Made by a program: the position numbers and the translations under genes
The notes under the pieces: model-generated
Database searches by the model: none
Told to the model about the DNA's origin: nothing
Seen by the model: the letters and a program-made list of their open reading frames with translations, nothing else
DNA from: Alphaproteobacteria bacterium
Lineage (GTDB): Bacteria; Pseudomonadota; Alphaproteobacteria; Paracaedibacterales; CAIOTO01
DNA length: 40,486 nucleotides
Direction: 5' to 3'
NCBI GenBank assembly: GCA_947488275.1
Contig: CANKZX010000008.1
Location: 1-40,486 of the forward strand
Shown: piece after piece, positions 9,823 to 19,142 of the stretch
Layout: each line of letters opens with the position of its first letter
Position numbering within the stretch: the first letter of the stretch is position 1

Positions 9823-12135
9823 TTACGCCGCCCGCGTATTGATTACTTTGTTGATGGTGCGCCGTTCATTCGCCTCAACAACAGCCATAGCAGCCATATT
9901 AACAATCGTTCGAACAGATGTTGCCGAATCAAGAATATGCGCAACGCCATTAAGTCCCATAAGAATTGGACCTACAGTTGGGCAGTTTGTTACAGATTTG
10001 ACCATATTATAAGCTATATTTGCGGATTCAATGTTTGGGAAGATAAGCAAATTGGCAGCGCCTGTTAATTTCGAATTCGGGAATAAGTGCTTTCGAATGT
10101 TTTCATCAAGTGCCAGGTCACTGTGCATTTCGCCTTCAATTTCAAGTTCTGGGTAGGTTGCTTGCAATGTTCGAAGTACGGCTTGCATCTTTGTGGCAGA
10201 ACTTAAATGAGACGATCCAAAATTTGAATGTGAAACCAATGCGACTTTTGGTACAACGCCAAAATGGCGGACTTGTTCAATGGCAAGTTTTGTCATTTCG
10301 GCTAATTCAGCTGATGTTGGATCATCATTTAAATAGGGGTCACAACAAAAGAGAGGGCCGTTTGGTAAAATAAGTGTTGTCATAGCCGCGCATAAGGGCT
10401 TGTCAGGCTGTACGCCAATAACGCGTCTTAGTTGTTTAAAATGTTCAACATAACGTCCAACGGCGCCACAAATTGCAGCATCTGCATCACCAAGGTGGAC
10501 AAGAAGTCCCGCAATAATGGTATTTTTTGTGCGTACTTGAATTTTGGCAACGTCAGGTGTTACACCTTTGCGTTCTGTTAAGGCATGGTATGCGCGCCAG
10601 TAATGCTGGAAACGATCATCTTGATTTGGGTCGACAATGTCAAAATCAATACCAGCTTTAATTCGTAATCCTAAATGTTCAATGCGCCATGTAATAACAT
10701 CGGGTCTGCCGATAAGAACACAACGACCAATCTTTTTATCGACAAGCGACTGTACGGCCTGCAAAATACGATTATCTTCACCTTCAGCAAAAGCAAGGCG
10801 AACAGGTTTATCCGTTGGACGCATGGCTGATTTAAAGATAGGGCGCATGACGGAACTGGATCGATAGATAAAGTTTTCTAATTCATGGCGGTAGGCAGTC
10901 ATATCTTCAATGGGACGTTCAGCCACACCTGTTTCCATTGCTTTCTCAGCAACTGCATAGGCAAGTTCGACATACAAACGTTTGTCAAAAGGCTTTGGAA
11001 TAATATAGTCTTTGCCAAAACGGTGAATTTCACCACCATAGGCGTTGGATACAAGGTCTGAGCTTTCTGCTTTGGCAAGTTTTGCAATCGCATGAACGCA
11101 GGCAATTTTCATTTCCTGGTTAATTGTTGTTGCCCCAACATCAAGGGCGCCGCGGAAGATGTATGGGAAACAAATGGCATTGTTAACTTGGTTTGGAAAG
11201 TCAGAACGACCTGTCGCTATGATGGCATCTTGACGTACTTTCATAATGGTTTCGGGGCGAACTTCAGGATCGGGATTTGATAATCCCATGATCAATGGAC
11301 GTGGTGCTAGCGAGGCAATCATTTCTTCATCCAGAACATTCGGCGCGGATAGACCTAGAAATATATCGGCACCTGCAATAGCATCTTTTAGCGTGCGATG
11401 GTTTGTTTTTGCGGCATAGGCTTTTTTGTACGGGTCTTTAATATCGTCACGATCTGTGTGTACGACACCTTTACTATCACACACAATAATGTGTTCACGA
11501 GGAAGACCTAATTCACGAAGTAAATCAAGGCAAGCGAGAGCTGCCGCGCCTGCGCCTGAAACAACAAGGCGAACGGTTTTGATTGATTTCCCAAGGAGTT
11601 CAAGGCCATTTAAAATAGCCGCACCAACAATAACAGCCGTACCATGTTGGTCATCATGAAATACGGGGATATTCATACGTTCTTTGAGGCGACGTTCAAT
11701 TTCAAAGCATTCTGGAGCCTTGATATCTTCAAGATTAATACCACCAAAGGTTGGTTCAAGTGATGCAATAATTTCAACCAATTTGTCGGTATCTGTTTCA
11801 TTGATTTCAATGTCAAAAGCATCGATATTGGCAAATTTCTTGAAAAGAACGGCTTTGCCTTCCATGACAGGCTTTGATGCAAGTGCGCCAATATTACCAA
11901 GTCCTAAAACAGCCGTGCCGTTTGATATGACGGCGATAAGGTTGCCACGTGCGGTGAGTTCACGCGCCTGTGATGGATCTTTTGCAATGACACGGCATGG
12001 TTCTGCAACACCTGGTGTGTAGGCAAGCGCTAAATCGTCGCGATCGTCCATTGGTTTTGTGGGGGTCACAGATAATTTGCCGTAAGGTTTGCGGCGGTGA
12101 TAGGCAAGAGATTCAGCATTTACATCAAAAGTCAT
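9823..12135 (-). CDS. maeB: NADP-dependent malic enzyme MaeB (malic enzyme-phosphotransacetylase fusion)
   Basis: Oxidatively decarboxylates malate to pyruvate, making NADPH and linking the TCA cycle to pyruvate. At 770 residues it has the two-part MaeB layout. The malic enzyme domain comes first ([14 protein letters not shown], the [12 protein letters not shown] turn, [20 protein letters not shown] with metal and substrate residues, a GAGAAALA Rossmann loop). From about residue 430 a phosphotransacetylase-like domain follows ([37 protein letters not shown]). In this family the second domain is thought to bind acetyl-CoA and regulate activity. AAGGAA lies just before the ATG. The upstream gap holds the dyad GTTCTT-N7-AAGAAC (12189-12207), which could be a regulatory site. 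Confidence 0.96.
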   Translation of the reverse strand: MTFDVNAESLAYHRRKPYGKLSVTPTKPMDDRDDLALAYTPGVAEPCRVIAKDPSQARELTARGNLIAVISNGTAVLGLGNIGALASKPVMEGKAVLFKKFANIDAFDIEINETDTDKLVEIIASLEPTFGGINLEDIKAPECFEIERRLKERMNIPVFHDDQHGTAVIVGAAILNGLELLGKSIKTVRLVVSGAGAAALACLDLLRELGLPREHIIVCDSKGVVHTDRDDIKDPYKKAYAAKTNHRTLKDAIAGADIFLGLSAPNVLDEEMIASLAPRPLIMGLSNPDPEVRPETIMKVRQDAIIATGRSDFPNQVNNAICFPYIFRGALDVGATTINQEMKIACVHAIAKLAKAESSDLVSNAYGGEIHRFGKDYIIPKPFDKRLYVELAYAVAEKAMETGVAERPIEDMTAYRHELENFIYRSSSVMRPIFKSAMRPTDKPVRLAFAEGEDNRILQAVQSLVDKKIGRCVLIGRPDVITWRIEHLGLRIKAGIDFDIVDPNQDDRFQHYWRAYHALTERKGVTPDVAKIQVRTKNTIIAGLLVHLGDADAAICGAVGRYVEHFKQLRRVIGVQPDKPLCAAMTTLILPNGPLFCCDPYLNDDPTSAELAEMTKLAIEQVRHFGVVPKVALVSHSNFGSSHLSSATKMQAVLRTLQATYPELEIEGEMHSDLALDENIRKHLFPNSKLTGAANLLIFPNIESANIAYNMVKSVTNCPTVGPILMGLNGVAHILDSATSVRTIVNMAAMAVVEANERRTINKVINTRAA

Positions 12136-12261
12136 AGTTATTCCTTGTGTATATTAATTATTTATACTTATTTAAATTGGTTTTGTATGTTCTTGTTTAA
12201 TAAGAACCTATAAAGTAGCTAATTTCACTTATTTCAGATTAATATCATAATAAAGGATAAA

Positions 12262-12333
12262 ATGCACGAAGAAGTTGTTGTGCTTAGTTATATAAAAAAT
12301 CCTTTTTTGCACCTTTTTGTTTGGCTACTATGA
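12262..12333 (+). CDS. Possible 23-residue small membrane peptide
   Basis: A short frame with a ribosome binding site (AAAGGA, 7 bases or so before the ATG) reads MHEEVVVLSYIKNPFLHLFV and ends WLL-stop. It has a charged N-terminus and a hydrophobic C-terminal half. It lies in the 206-base gap between maeB and pgpA and ends 8 bases from the convergent pgpA stop. I recognise no family. A frame of this length can arise by chance in A+T-rich DNA, so confidence is low. Confidence 0.2.
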   Translation: MHEEVVVLSYIKNPFLHLFVWLL

Positions 12334-12341
12334 TTGACGCA

Positions 12342-12821
12342 TTAGAAGATTCGACACGCAAAAAGTGTGAAACATGCCGCAAGAATGCCAGCAATTAAAT
12401 CATCTGCCATGATCCCAAATGCGGCTGTCGTGTTTGATTTTGCCAGATAAGTATCAGCCCAAGAGATTGGCCATGGCTTTGTAATATCAAAAATACGAAA
12501 AAAGATAAAAGCAAGGATTAAGTGAAGGGGTTTGAGGGGAGTAAAATAAGCAACAATAGCAATTGTGCAGAAATAACCCGCGACTTCATCAATCACAATC
12601 CAGCTGGGATCCATGTTTTTATGAGCGGTTGCTTTTAGGCATAGATCGGACACATACCAACCAAGGATTGTGAACAAGACCGTGAGACCAATTAAAATAT
12701 TAAATGAACCTGGTAGAAAAATAAAACTAAGCGCAAAAGCGCCTATCGTTCCCCATGTACCTGGCATATAGGGCAGGTAACCAAGACCAAAAAACGAAGC
12801 AATTAAGGCTGGAATACTCAT
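12342..12821 (-). CDS. pgpA: Phosphatidylglycerophosphatase A
   Basis: Removes the phosphate from phosphatidylglycerol phosphate at the inner membrane, the last step to phosphatidylglycerol. The 159 residues match the family length. Visible blocks are FGLGYLPYMPGTWGTIGAF at the N-terminus, DPSWIVIDEVAGYF with the conserved acidic metal site, FRIFDITKPWPI, and GIMADDLIAGILA near the end with a second acidic pair. About four hydrophobic segments are present. It lies 28 bases from the initiator tRNA gene on the same strand and may be transcribed after it. Confidence 0.93.
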   Translation of the reverse strand: MSIPALIASFFGLGYLPYMPGTWGTIGAFALSFIFLPGSFNILIGLTVLFTILGWYVSDLCLKATAHKNMDPSWIVIDEVAGYFCTIAIVAYFTPLKPLHLILAFIFFRIFDITKPWPISWADTYLAKSNTTAAFGIMADDLIAGILAACFTLFACRIF

Positions 12822-12849
12822 AAAAAATGGAAAATTTCAGTTTAAGATT

Positions 12850-12926
<77 letters not shown>

Positions 12927-13067
12927 ACAACTGATGTTTGTTTATAGCGTATCTAATATGAAAATGCAAGAAAGAAAATTCAATTTGTATGGGATTATAT
13001 GACGTAAAGTAGTCTCGAGAGAGTTTATGTCACGATAATACGGAGTTTTTTTGTTAATCTAAGTTTA

Positions 13068-13095
13068 TTGTTTATTAATTATTTTTGTGTATAAA
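13068..13095 (+). promoter_or_regulatory. Candidate promoter for the RND efflux operon
   Basis: TTGTTT (13068-13073) and TATAAA (13090-13095) are separated by 16 bases and lie about 35 bases before the adaptor gene, which has AAGGAG at 13115-13120. The match to a sigma-70 promoter is partial, and the region is A+T rich, so chance is possible. Confidence 0.3.
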
Positions 13096-13130
13096 TAATA
13101 CATTAATATTGAATAAGGAGAATATAGATT

Positions 13131-14327
13131 ATGAAAAATGTAATAAGAATAGCACTTCAGTTCAAGAAAAGTATTATTGGTGCGGTTATTATTTTATTTA
13201 TTTTTCTTTTTGTTATTCTCAAACAAAAACCTAAGCATGATGATATTCCGATGATTCGTGTTATAACGGCAGCACGTCAGACATTGCCCATTAATATGCT
13301 GATTCCCTCAACGTTAACGGCGTATGCGGATGTTCCTATTCGAAGTCGTGTCGATGGTTATATCAAGCGTATTCATTTTAAGGGTGGGCAGCTGGTGAAA
13401 GAGGGTGATTTGCTGATTGAATTGGATGATGAATTGCTGCAAACGCAGTTAAGACAAGCCAATGCTGCCCTTGCCAAAAATACGGCTCTGCTCGAACAAG
13501 CTGAAAAAGGGCTTGTACGTAATACAGAGCTTACCAAGCGAGATATGGCATCAAAGGCAACATTTGACCAGTCAGAGGCAACTGCGAAAGGACTTCGTGC
13601 CTCCATTCAGGCCGATCAAGCGCTTATTGATTCATTGAATATTCAAATTGGGTATACACGGATTAAAAGTCCGTTAACGGGTCTTGTTGATTTTCTGAAA
13701 ATTGATGCTGGAACATTTGTGCGTCAAGGGGAAAGTTCGCCTATTGTATCTGTGCGGCAGGTTGATCCTATTACGGTTTTGTTTGACGTGCCTGAACGAT
13801 ATGCGGCTGTTTTGCTGAAGGCAAAAATGGAGTCGATCAAGGTTGAACTCTTTGATTTGTTGAATAACCCTATAAAAGGGATTGCCAAAATAACGGCATT
13901 TAATTCAATTGTTGAAGAAAAATCGGGAACACTTACGATAAAGGCTGAAGTTGATAATAAGGAATTGACCCTAAGACCAGGCATGTCTGTAACAGGACGT
14001 ATTGAATTTGGGCAACATCAAAATCAGATTGCTATTCCCGTGAAAGCTGTTCAGATGGGGCAAAAGGGTTCTTTCGTTTTTGTTTATGACCCTATGACAC
14101 AACGTGTAAAGATCAAAGTGATAAAGGTTTTGGACACAATTAATGAAATGGTTGTGGTTGAATCGGGGCTTGTTGATGGCGAACAGGTTGTTGTTGAAGG
14201 TAAAATTCGTCTTGTCGATGGTGGAAAGGCAAAAATAAGTGATGATTCGGCCTCTGTAAAAGGGAATGCGAGAGAGGGTAAACATGCAAAAGAAGCACAT
14301 GCGATAAACGAAAAGAGCCGTTCATGA
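13131..14327 (+). CDS. RND efflux periplasmic adaptor (membrane fusion protein)
   Basis: A 398-residue adaptor that links an inner-membrane RND pump to an outer-membrane channel. It has one N-terminal membrane anchor (about residues 15-32). Barrel and lipoyl halves follow: VPIRSRVDGYIKRIHFKGGQLVKEGDLLIELDD and later INIQIGYTRIKSPLTGLVDFLKIDAGTFVRQG, both split around an alpha-helical hairpin (QLRQANAALAKNTALLEQAEKG). The C-terminal part contains ELTLRPGMSVTGRIEFG. The tail is Lys/Glu rich. Its stop overlaps the pump start by 4 bases (ATGA), indicating translational coupling. No outer-membrane factor gene of the TolC type is in the window. Confidence 0.93.
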   Translation: MKNVIRIALQFKKSIIGAVIILFIFLFVILKQKPKHDDIPMIRVITAARQTLPINMLIPSTLTAYADVPIRSRVDGYIKRIHFKGGQLVKEGDLLIELDDELLQTQLRQANAALAKNTALLEQAEKGLVRNTELTKRDMASKATFDQSEATAKGLRASIQADQALIDSLNIQIGYTRIKSPLTGLVDFLKIDAGTFVRQGESSPIVSVRQVDPITVLFDVPERYAAVLLKAKMESIKVELFDLLNNPIKGIAKITAFNSIVEEKSGTLTIKAEVDNKELTLRPGMSVTGRIEFGQHQNQIAIPVKAVQMGQKGSFVFVYDPMTQRVKIKVIKVLDTINEMVVVESGLVDGEQVVVEGKIRLVDGGKAKISDDSASVKGNAREGKHAKEAHAINEKSRS

Positions 14328-17300
14328 ATATATCATCTATTTTCATTAAAAGACCGATTATGACCACACTATTGATGGTGTGGCTTGTTTTAACGAGTAT
14401 CTTTGCCTACCAGAAATTACCTGTTAATGCACTGCCGCGTGTTGAATTTCCTGTCATTGTGGTGACGGCAAGTTTACCTGGTGCCAGTGCCGAGACAATG
14501 GCACAAGCGGTATCATTGCCGCTCGAACAACAATTTTCCACAATTCCTGGCTTGGATGTCATGACATCAACTAGTGCACAAGAAACAACTCAAATTACGT
14601 TGCAATTTAACCTTAATACAGATTTGAATGCAGCGGCACAGGATGTTGGAACCTCTATTTCAGGGGCGCAGAGCCGATTGCCAGCAGAGACGACAACGGC
14701 TCCTAGTTTTAAAAAAGTGAATCCATCTGAGCAACCGATTATTGTGTTGGCGGTGCGGTCTGATTCAATGCCATTATGGAAATTAAACCAGTTTTCAGAT
14801 AATTACATTGTGCCACGTTTATCGATGCTTCCTAACGTGGCTAAAGTTGATACCAACGGACGTCAAAAGTACGCCGTTCGTATTGCCGTTAATCCTGACA
14901 AATTAAAGTCACGTGGTCTTGGTATTGAACAAGTTGTGAATGATGTGATGGCATCAAACGTTAATAGTGCAGCAGGTGTGCTGCAGGGAGATAGTCAGGT
15001 TTATGCGATTGCCCCTTTCTCTCAGCTTAAAAATGCGAAGGAGTTTGGTGAAGTCCTCCTTAATAGTCAGCAAAATCTACGTTTAAAAGATATTGCAACC
15101 GTGACGGATGATGTTGATAAGCTGTATGCGGCAGCCTGGTATAATAGCGATCGAGGTATTATTTTAACAATTAGTCGGCAGCCAGGTGCGAATTCCATTG
15201 AGGTCGCTGACAGCATTAAAGAATTGTTGCCAGAAATACGAAAGCAATTGCCTGGCAGTATTAATCTCGAGGTGGTTGTTGATCGAACTGAATCGATAAA
15301 AGAGTCTATTAAGGAAGTCAAAATTACGGGTGTGTTGACAATCGTCCTTGTTGTGCTGGTCATTTTTATGTTTTTGCGGAGCATGCAGGCAACATTGATT
15401 CCATCACTTAGCCTGCCCATTTCAATATTACTCACATTTTCTGTTATGTATTTTATGGGGTTCAGTTTGAACAACTTAACGTTGTTAGCGCTGACTCTTT
15501 CAACAGGATTTATTATCGATGATGCCATTGTCGTGTTAGAGAATATAATTGCGTATCGCGAACGGGGATTATCGGCATTAGAGGCTGCCTTTAAGGGGTC
15601 AAAAGAAATATCATTTACTGTTATTTCGATGACATTATCGTTGGTTGCTGTTTTCATACCTGTGTTTTTTATGGAAGGGATTGTTGGGCGTTTCTTGTAT
15701 GAGTTTGCTATGACAATCGCAATTGCTATTTTGGCATCAGGTTTTGTTTCGCTGACATTGATACCGATGATGAGTCAATATATAAAAGAAGAACACCATG
15801 AATACCAAAGCGGCGTTATTATTTATTTTAAGGTGTTTTATGAGAAAATGGAGAATGCCTATAAAAAGAGTCTTGAATGGGTTTTTCAGTATCAGAAATA
15901 TGTGGTTCATTTTGTACTAGGTACATTGCTCGTGAATATTTTCTTCTACATTATTATTCCAAAAGGTTTTTTTCCGAACGAGGATACAGGGCTGATTTAT
16001 GGTGTGACGGAGGTGTTGCCAGAAACGTCATTCAAAGCCATGAAAGCTATTGAGGAAGATATTATTAAGCTTTTATCAAAGAATAAGCATATTGAATCCT
16101 TTAATGCGTCTATTGGTTCATCAAGTTCAACAATTGCAAGTAATGAAGGGCGTTTTTTTCTTGTGTTGAAACCAATAGGGGATCGTCCACATATTCAAAA
16201 AGTTATGCGGGATTTGCGTAAAGATTTTGCTAAGATTTTAAATGCTAAAATATCAATGCAGGCCGTTCAGAATTTGCGTATTGGCGGCTCGTTATCAAAA
16301 AGTCAATATCAATATACAATTCAGTCTCAAGATTTTAAAGAACTTGCAACGTATACAAAAATGCTTGAAGAAGGCGTGTCAAAAGCGCCAGGCTTTTTGG
16401 ATGTGAATACAGATCTAAAAGTCAATAGCCTTCGGGCGGAAATTAATATTAACCGTGATCGTGCAGTGCGTTTTGGGTTGAGTGTGAAAAAAATAACAGA
16501 CACAATTGGATATGCTTATTCGGATCAACAAATATCAACAATTTATACAGAAACGGATACGTATCCTGTTATTATTGGGATTGATAAATGTGAATCTAAA
16601 ACAGTTACGGATTTGACAAAACTGTATGTGACAGCGCCTAATAAAATGCAAATTCCCTTGGCTGCCTTTGCAACAATTGAACGACAGAACGCACCCCTTA
16701 CGGTTAATCATTTGAATCGTTTAGCATCGGCAACGATTTCGTTTAATTTAGCGCCAGGAAAAAGTTTAGGCGATGCTGTTATTGATATTAAACGTATTGA
16801 AGAAGCCATGAAGTTACCAGCAACGGTAACAACGACATTTCAGGGAACAGCAAAGGCATTTAAATCATCACAAGGCGGGCAGATTATTTTGATTGTTGGA
16901 GCCATTTTCACGATCTATATTATTTTAGGAATTTTATATGAAAGTTATCGCCACCCGATTACGATTTTAAGTGGATTACCAAGTGCAGGTCTTGGAGCGC
17001 TTTTCTTTTTGCTTGTTTTAGGGTTTGATTTAGATGTTATTGGTATCATTGGGATTGTTTTATTGATTGGTATTGTTAAGAAAAACGCCATTATGATGAT
17101 TGACTATGCCTTGATGTGTCAGCGTGAGAAGGCAATGTCAGCACGTGATGCTATTACTGAAGCATGCCATCGTCGTTTTAGACCGATCATGATGACAACA
17201 TTTGCGGCTATTATGGGGGCTGTTCCGATCGCCTTTTGGACAGGCGCTGGTGCTGAATTTAGGCAACCTTTAGGCATTTGTATTATCGGTGGTTTACTTG

Positions 17301-17398
17301 TGTCGCAGTGGTTAACCTTGTACATCACGCCACTTTTTTATGTGTGGATTGAATCAAAACGGAAGGCAGAACATTCTTTACACAATCAAGCGGTATAA
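14324..17398 (+). CDS. RND family multidrug efflux transporter (HAE1 type)
   Basis: A 1024-residue proton-driven inner-membrane pump. It has the 12-helix RND layout: first helix at residues 9-28, a large periplasmic loop, a second block of helices from about 335, another large loop, and the last helices from about 850. The proton-relay helix carries the acidic pair in LSTGFIIDDAIVVLENI. The N-terminus NISSIFIKRPIMTTLLMVWLVL and PVNALPRVEFPVIVVTASLPGASAETM are standard for AcrB/MdtB-like pumps. The substrate cannot be told. The last 13 bases overlap the end of the convergent hipA gene. Confidence 0.95.
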   Translation: MNISSIFIKRPIMTTLLMVWLVLTSIFAYQKLPVNALPRVEFPVIVVTASLPGASAETMAQAVSLPLEQQFSTIPGLDVMTSTSAQETTQITLQFNLNTDLNAAAQDVGTSISGAQSRLPAETTTAPSFKKVNPSEQPIIVLAVRSDSMPLWKLNQFSDNYIVPRLSMLPNVAKVDTNGRQKYAVRIAVNPDKLKSRGLGIEQVVNDVMASNVNSAAGVLQGDSQVYAIAPFSQLKNAKEFGEVLLNSQQNLRLKDIATVTDDVDKLYAAAWYNSDRGIILTISRQPGANSIEVADSIKELLPEIRKQLPGSINLEVVVDRTESIKESIKEVKITGVLTIVLVVLVIFMFLRSMQATLIPSLSLPISILLTFSVMYFMGFSLNNLTLLALTLSTGFIIDDAIVVLENIIAYRERGLSALEAAFKGSKEISFTVISMTLSLVAVFIPVFFMEGIVGRFLYEFAMTIAIAILASGFVSLTLIPMMSQYIKEEHHEYQSGVIIYFKVFYEKMENAYKKSLEWVFQYQKYVVHFVLGTLLVNIFFYIIIPKGFFPNEDTGLIYGVTEVLPETSFKAMKAIEEDIIKLLSKNKHIESFNASIGSSSSTIASNEGRFFLVLKPIGDRPHIQKVMRDLRKDFAKILNAKISMQAVQNLRIGGSLSKSQYQYTIQSQDFKELATYTKMLEEGVSKAPGFLDVNTDLKVNSLRAEININRDRAVRFGLSVKKITDTIGYAYSDQQISTIYTETDTYPVIIGIDKCESKTVTDLTKLYVTAPNKMQIPLAAFATIERQNAPLTVNHLNRLASATISFNLAPGKSLGDAVIDIKRIEEAMKLPATVTTTFQGTAKAFKSSQGGQIILIVGAIFTIYIILGILYESYRHPITILSGLPSAGLGALFFLLVLGFDLDVIGIIGIVLLIGIVKKNAIMMIDYALMCQREKAMSARDAITEACHRRFRPIMMTTFAAIMGAVPIAFWTGAGAEFRQPLGICIIGGLLVSQWLTLYITPLFYVWIESKRKAEHSLHNQAV

Positions 17399-18699
17399 TC
17401 GATTTTTTTTAGAAAATGATTTATATTCTCATGTATAAGAATTTGTAATTCTTTAGTAAATTCTTTATATTCTGGATGTATTTCCTTTTCGTGTTCGATA
17501 ACGTTATTTAAATGTAGGGGGAGTATAGTATAGAATTCTTTTGCGCGCTTTTTAAATTGAGGAAACGATATATTGATTGAATGATAGAATTTCTCCCAAT
17601 GTCTTTTATGCACATCTTTAGCTAAATATTTGCTATCAATTTTCATAGCCATTTTTTCTGAATGTTCAGGATAAATTTGGCAACAAAGTACATCATAAAG
17701 CGGTGCTAATCTTGGAATAAACCCAGCTGTATCATATAAAAGAGAAAAATTCTTTCCATGTGCATCTGTGTTGCCAACAATAAAATTAAATAAAATATAA
17801 TCAATAAACGTAATCCAATCTCTTGCAAGAAGAGGCGAAACATTCTTTAAAAGTTCAAAACAATCATTGAAAGAGGGACCTCCCTCATTTTGGTATTTCT
17901 GTGATGGTGATTTTCCTAAGGCTTGACAAAAATCTTCTTGATGCAATCGCGTGATTCTTTGTGAACCTAATATCTGCCAATCGATAATCACTGCGCGATC
18001 ATAGCGCTCAACAATAATACAGGGTATTGAGCCAATTTTCCGAAATGTAACATTGGCTGTGTTGATACCAATTTCTTTTGCGAGTGTTAAGCAAAAGTAT
18101 TCATTATAAGCACTGTTCGGAAAGTTTTTTATTTCTGGTTTTAAAATATGAGTTGATAACGTTCCACGATGAGGCAGACCAATGGGCGCAGTTGCTGGAT
18201 TTTGACAATCAACAACAATACATATTTTATTTTGTACGCCAGCAAGAGAAAGACGAATGTCATCAATACCATTTAACAGAGGATTTGATGTTAATTTTTC
18301 ATTAAGATAGATCTCTATTTCTTGATCAGTCTTATAATCAGCCTCGATAATTTCGTTTTGTTTTTCATTAATAATAGAATTAATATGATGGAACGAAATG
18401 GCACCCGCACATTCAGCGCCAATAGCTTCAAGTAATTTGAATATATTTCGTTCACTGAAACCATATTTTTTGGCGAGGGCTTTACGCGCCTCTTCACTGT
18501 CTGGTAATAACCCTTCAAAAAATGATTTGCATTCTGATTCTGGAAAAATACGCTCGGTTTCAGAAATTGGTAAAGATTGAGATATTTGCAGCTGATTCTC
18601 TGACCAGGGCTTTAAATGAAATTCAAGTTTTCCATTACTCTGTTTCAAAATACCAATAGGTATTCCATGCATTCGTATACTTAGTTTATTATTTTCCAT
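17386..18699 (-). CDS. hipA: HipA-type serine/threonine kinase toxin
   Basis: A 437-residue toxin of the HipBA class. In E. coli HipA phosphorylates glutamyl-tRNA synthetase and so induces growth arrest and persistence; the target here is unknown. Conserved points: LSLAGVQNK with the possible autophosphorylation Ser at 151, catalytic D311 in NTDAHGKNF (with K315 and N316), and metal-binding D335 in PLYDVLCC. These sit close to D309 and D332 of E. coli HipA, so the kinase looks intact. The N-terminal region has ESECKSFFEGLLPDSE, typical of the HipA N1 domain. Its start overlaps hipB by 11 bases. The gene looks more A+T rich than its neighbours, which would fit transfer. Confidence 0.93.
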   Translation of the reverse strand: MENNKLSIRMHGIPIGILKQSNGKLEFHLKPWSENQLQISQSLPISETERIFPESECKSFFEGLLPDSEEARKALAKKYGFSERNIFKLLEAIGAECAGAISFHHINSIINEKQNEIIEADYKTDQEIEIYLNEKLTSNPLLNGIDDIRLSLAGVQNKICIVVDCQNPATAPIGLPHRGTLSTHILKPEIKNFPNSAYNEYFCLTLAKEIGINTANVTFRKIGSIPCIIVERYDRAVIIDWQILGSQRITRLHQEDFCQALGKSPSQKYQNEGGPSFNDCFELLKNVSPLLARDWITFIDYILFNFIVGNTDAHGKNFSLLYDTAGFIPRLAPLYDVLCCQIYPEHSEKMAMKIDSKYLAKDVHKRHWEKFYHSINISFPQFKKRAKEFYTILPLHLNNVIEHEKEIHPEYKEFTKELQILIHENINHFLKKIDYTA

Positions 18700-18931
18700 G
18701 AATTTTTTCCATGTTTTTAACGTCAGGTAATTGTAAATTAATAGAAATTCCTAGCATATGACATATGTGAAGAACCTTGCCCAATTGGCATGTTTCCTTA
18801 CCTTTTTCTAAATCAACAATAAAGCGAGTGCCTGTACCACTAGCAAATGCAACGTCACACTGTCGTAAACTTAACATTTTTCGTGCCTTTTTAATGGTTT
18901 TCCCAATTTCAAGGGATGTTCTATGATGCAT
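18689..18931 (-). CDS. hipB: HipB-type XRE-family antitoxin
   Basis: An 80-residue DNA-binding protein placed directly upstream of hipA, the standard order for the pair. The helix-turn-helix covers about residues 8-65: IGKTIKKARKMLSLRQCDVA then FIVDLEKGKET and LGKVLHICHMLGISI. HipB binds and neutralises HipA and represses the operon. Two tandem dyads upstream (18948-18966 and 18995-19015) are good candidates for its operators. No clear ribosome binding site precedes the ATG. Confidence 0.9.
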   Translation of the reverse strand: MHHRTSLEIGKTIKKARKMLSLRQCDVAFASGTGTRFIVDLEKGKETCQLGKVLHICHMLGISINLQLPDVKNMEKIHGK

Positions 18932-18940
18932 GATTCAATT

Positions 18941-19018
18941 GCAATAAAATTACCGATAAGGAAATTATAGATGAGAAGCAAATAGAAAGCAATAAAATTT
19001 ACCGATCAGGAATTTATA
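18941..19018. promoter_or_regulatory. Two tandem operator-like dyads upstream of hipB
   Basis: Two near-identical 29/30-base direct repeats (18941-18969 and 18989-19018), both starting GCAATAAAAT, are separated by 19 bases. Each contains a dyad with half-sites AATTWCC and GGWAATT around GATAA or GATCA: AATTACC (18948-18954)/GGAAATT (18960-18966), and AAATTTACC (18995-19003)/GGAATTT (19009-19015). E. coli HipB binds several TATCC-N8-GGATA sites upstream of its own operon, so placement and shape suggest HipB autoregulation. Confidence 0.65.
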
Positions 19019-19142
19019 ATATTTTGTGATGTTTGAGTTTTAATGGAAAATTTATCCTATCGTGATTGTATATACCAAGTCATTTAATGATTCCACTTCG
19101 CGCCAATAATGCTTATACTCATATACGAAAGGTTTATTTCGT

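Noticed and set aside
12189..12207. GTTCTT-N7-AAGAAC as a terminator
   Set aside because: The stem is short and A+T rich and lies upstream of maeB, not after a gene; it is mentioned only as a possible regulatory dyad.
15067..15657. 196-residue minus-strand frame inside the RND pump gene
   Set aside because: Antisense shadow of a highly conserved pump; no ribosome site and low-complexity composition.
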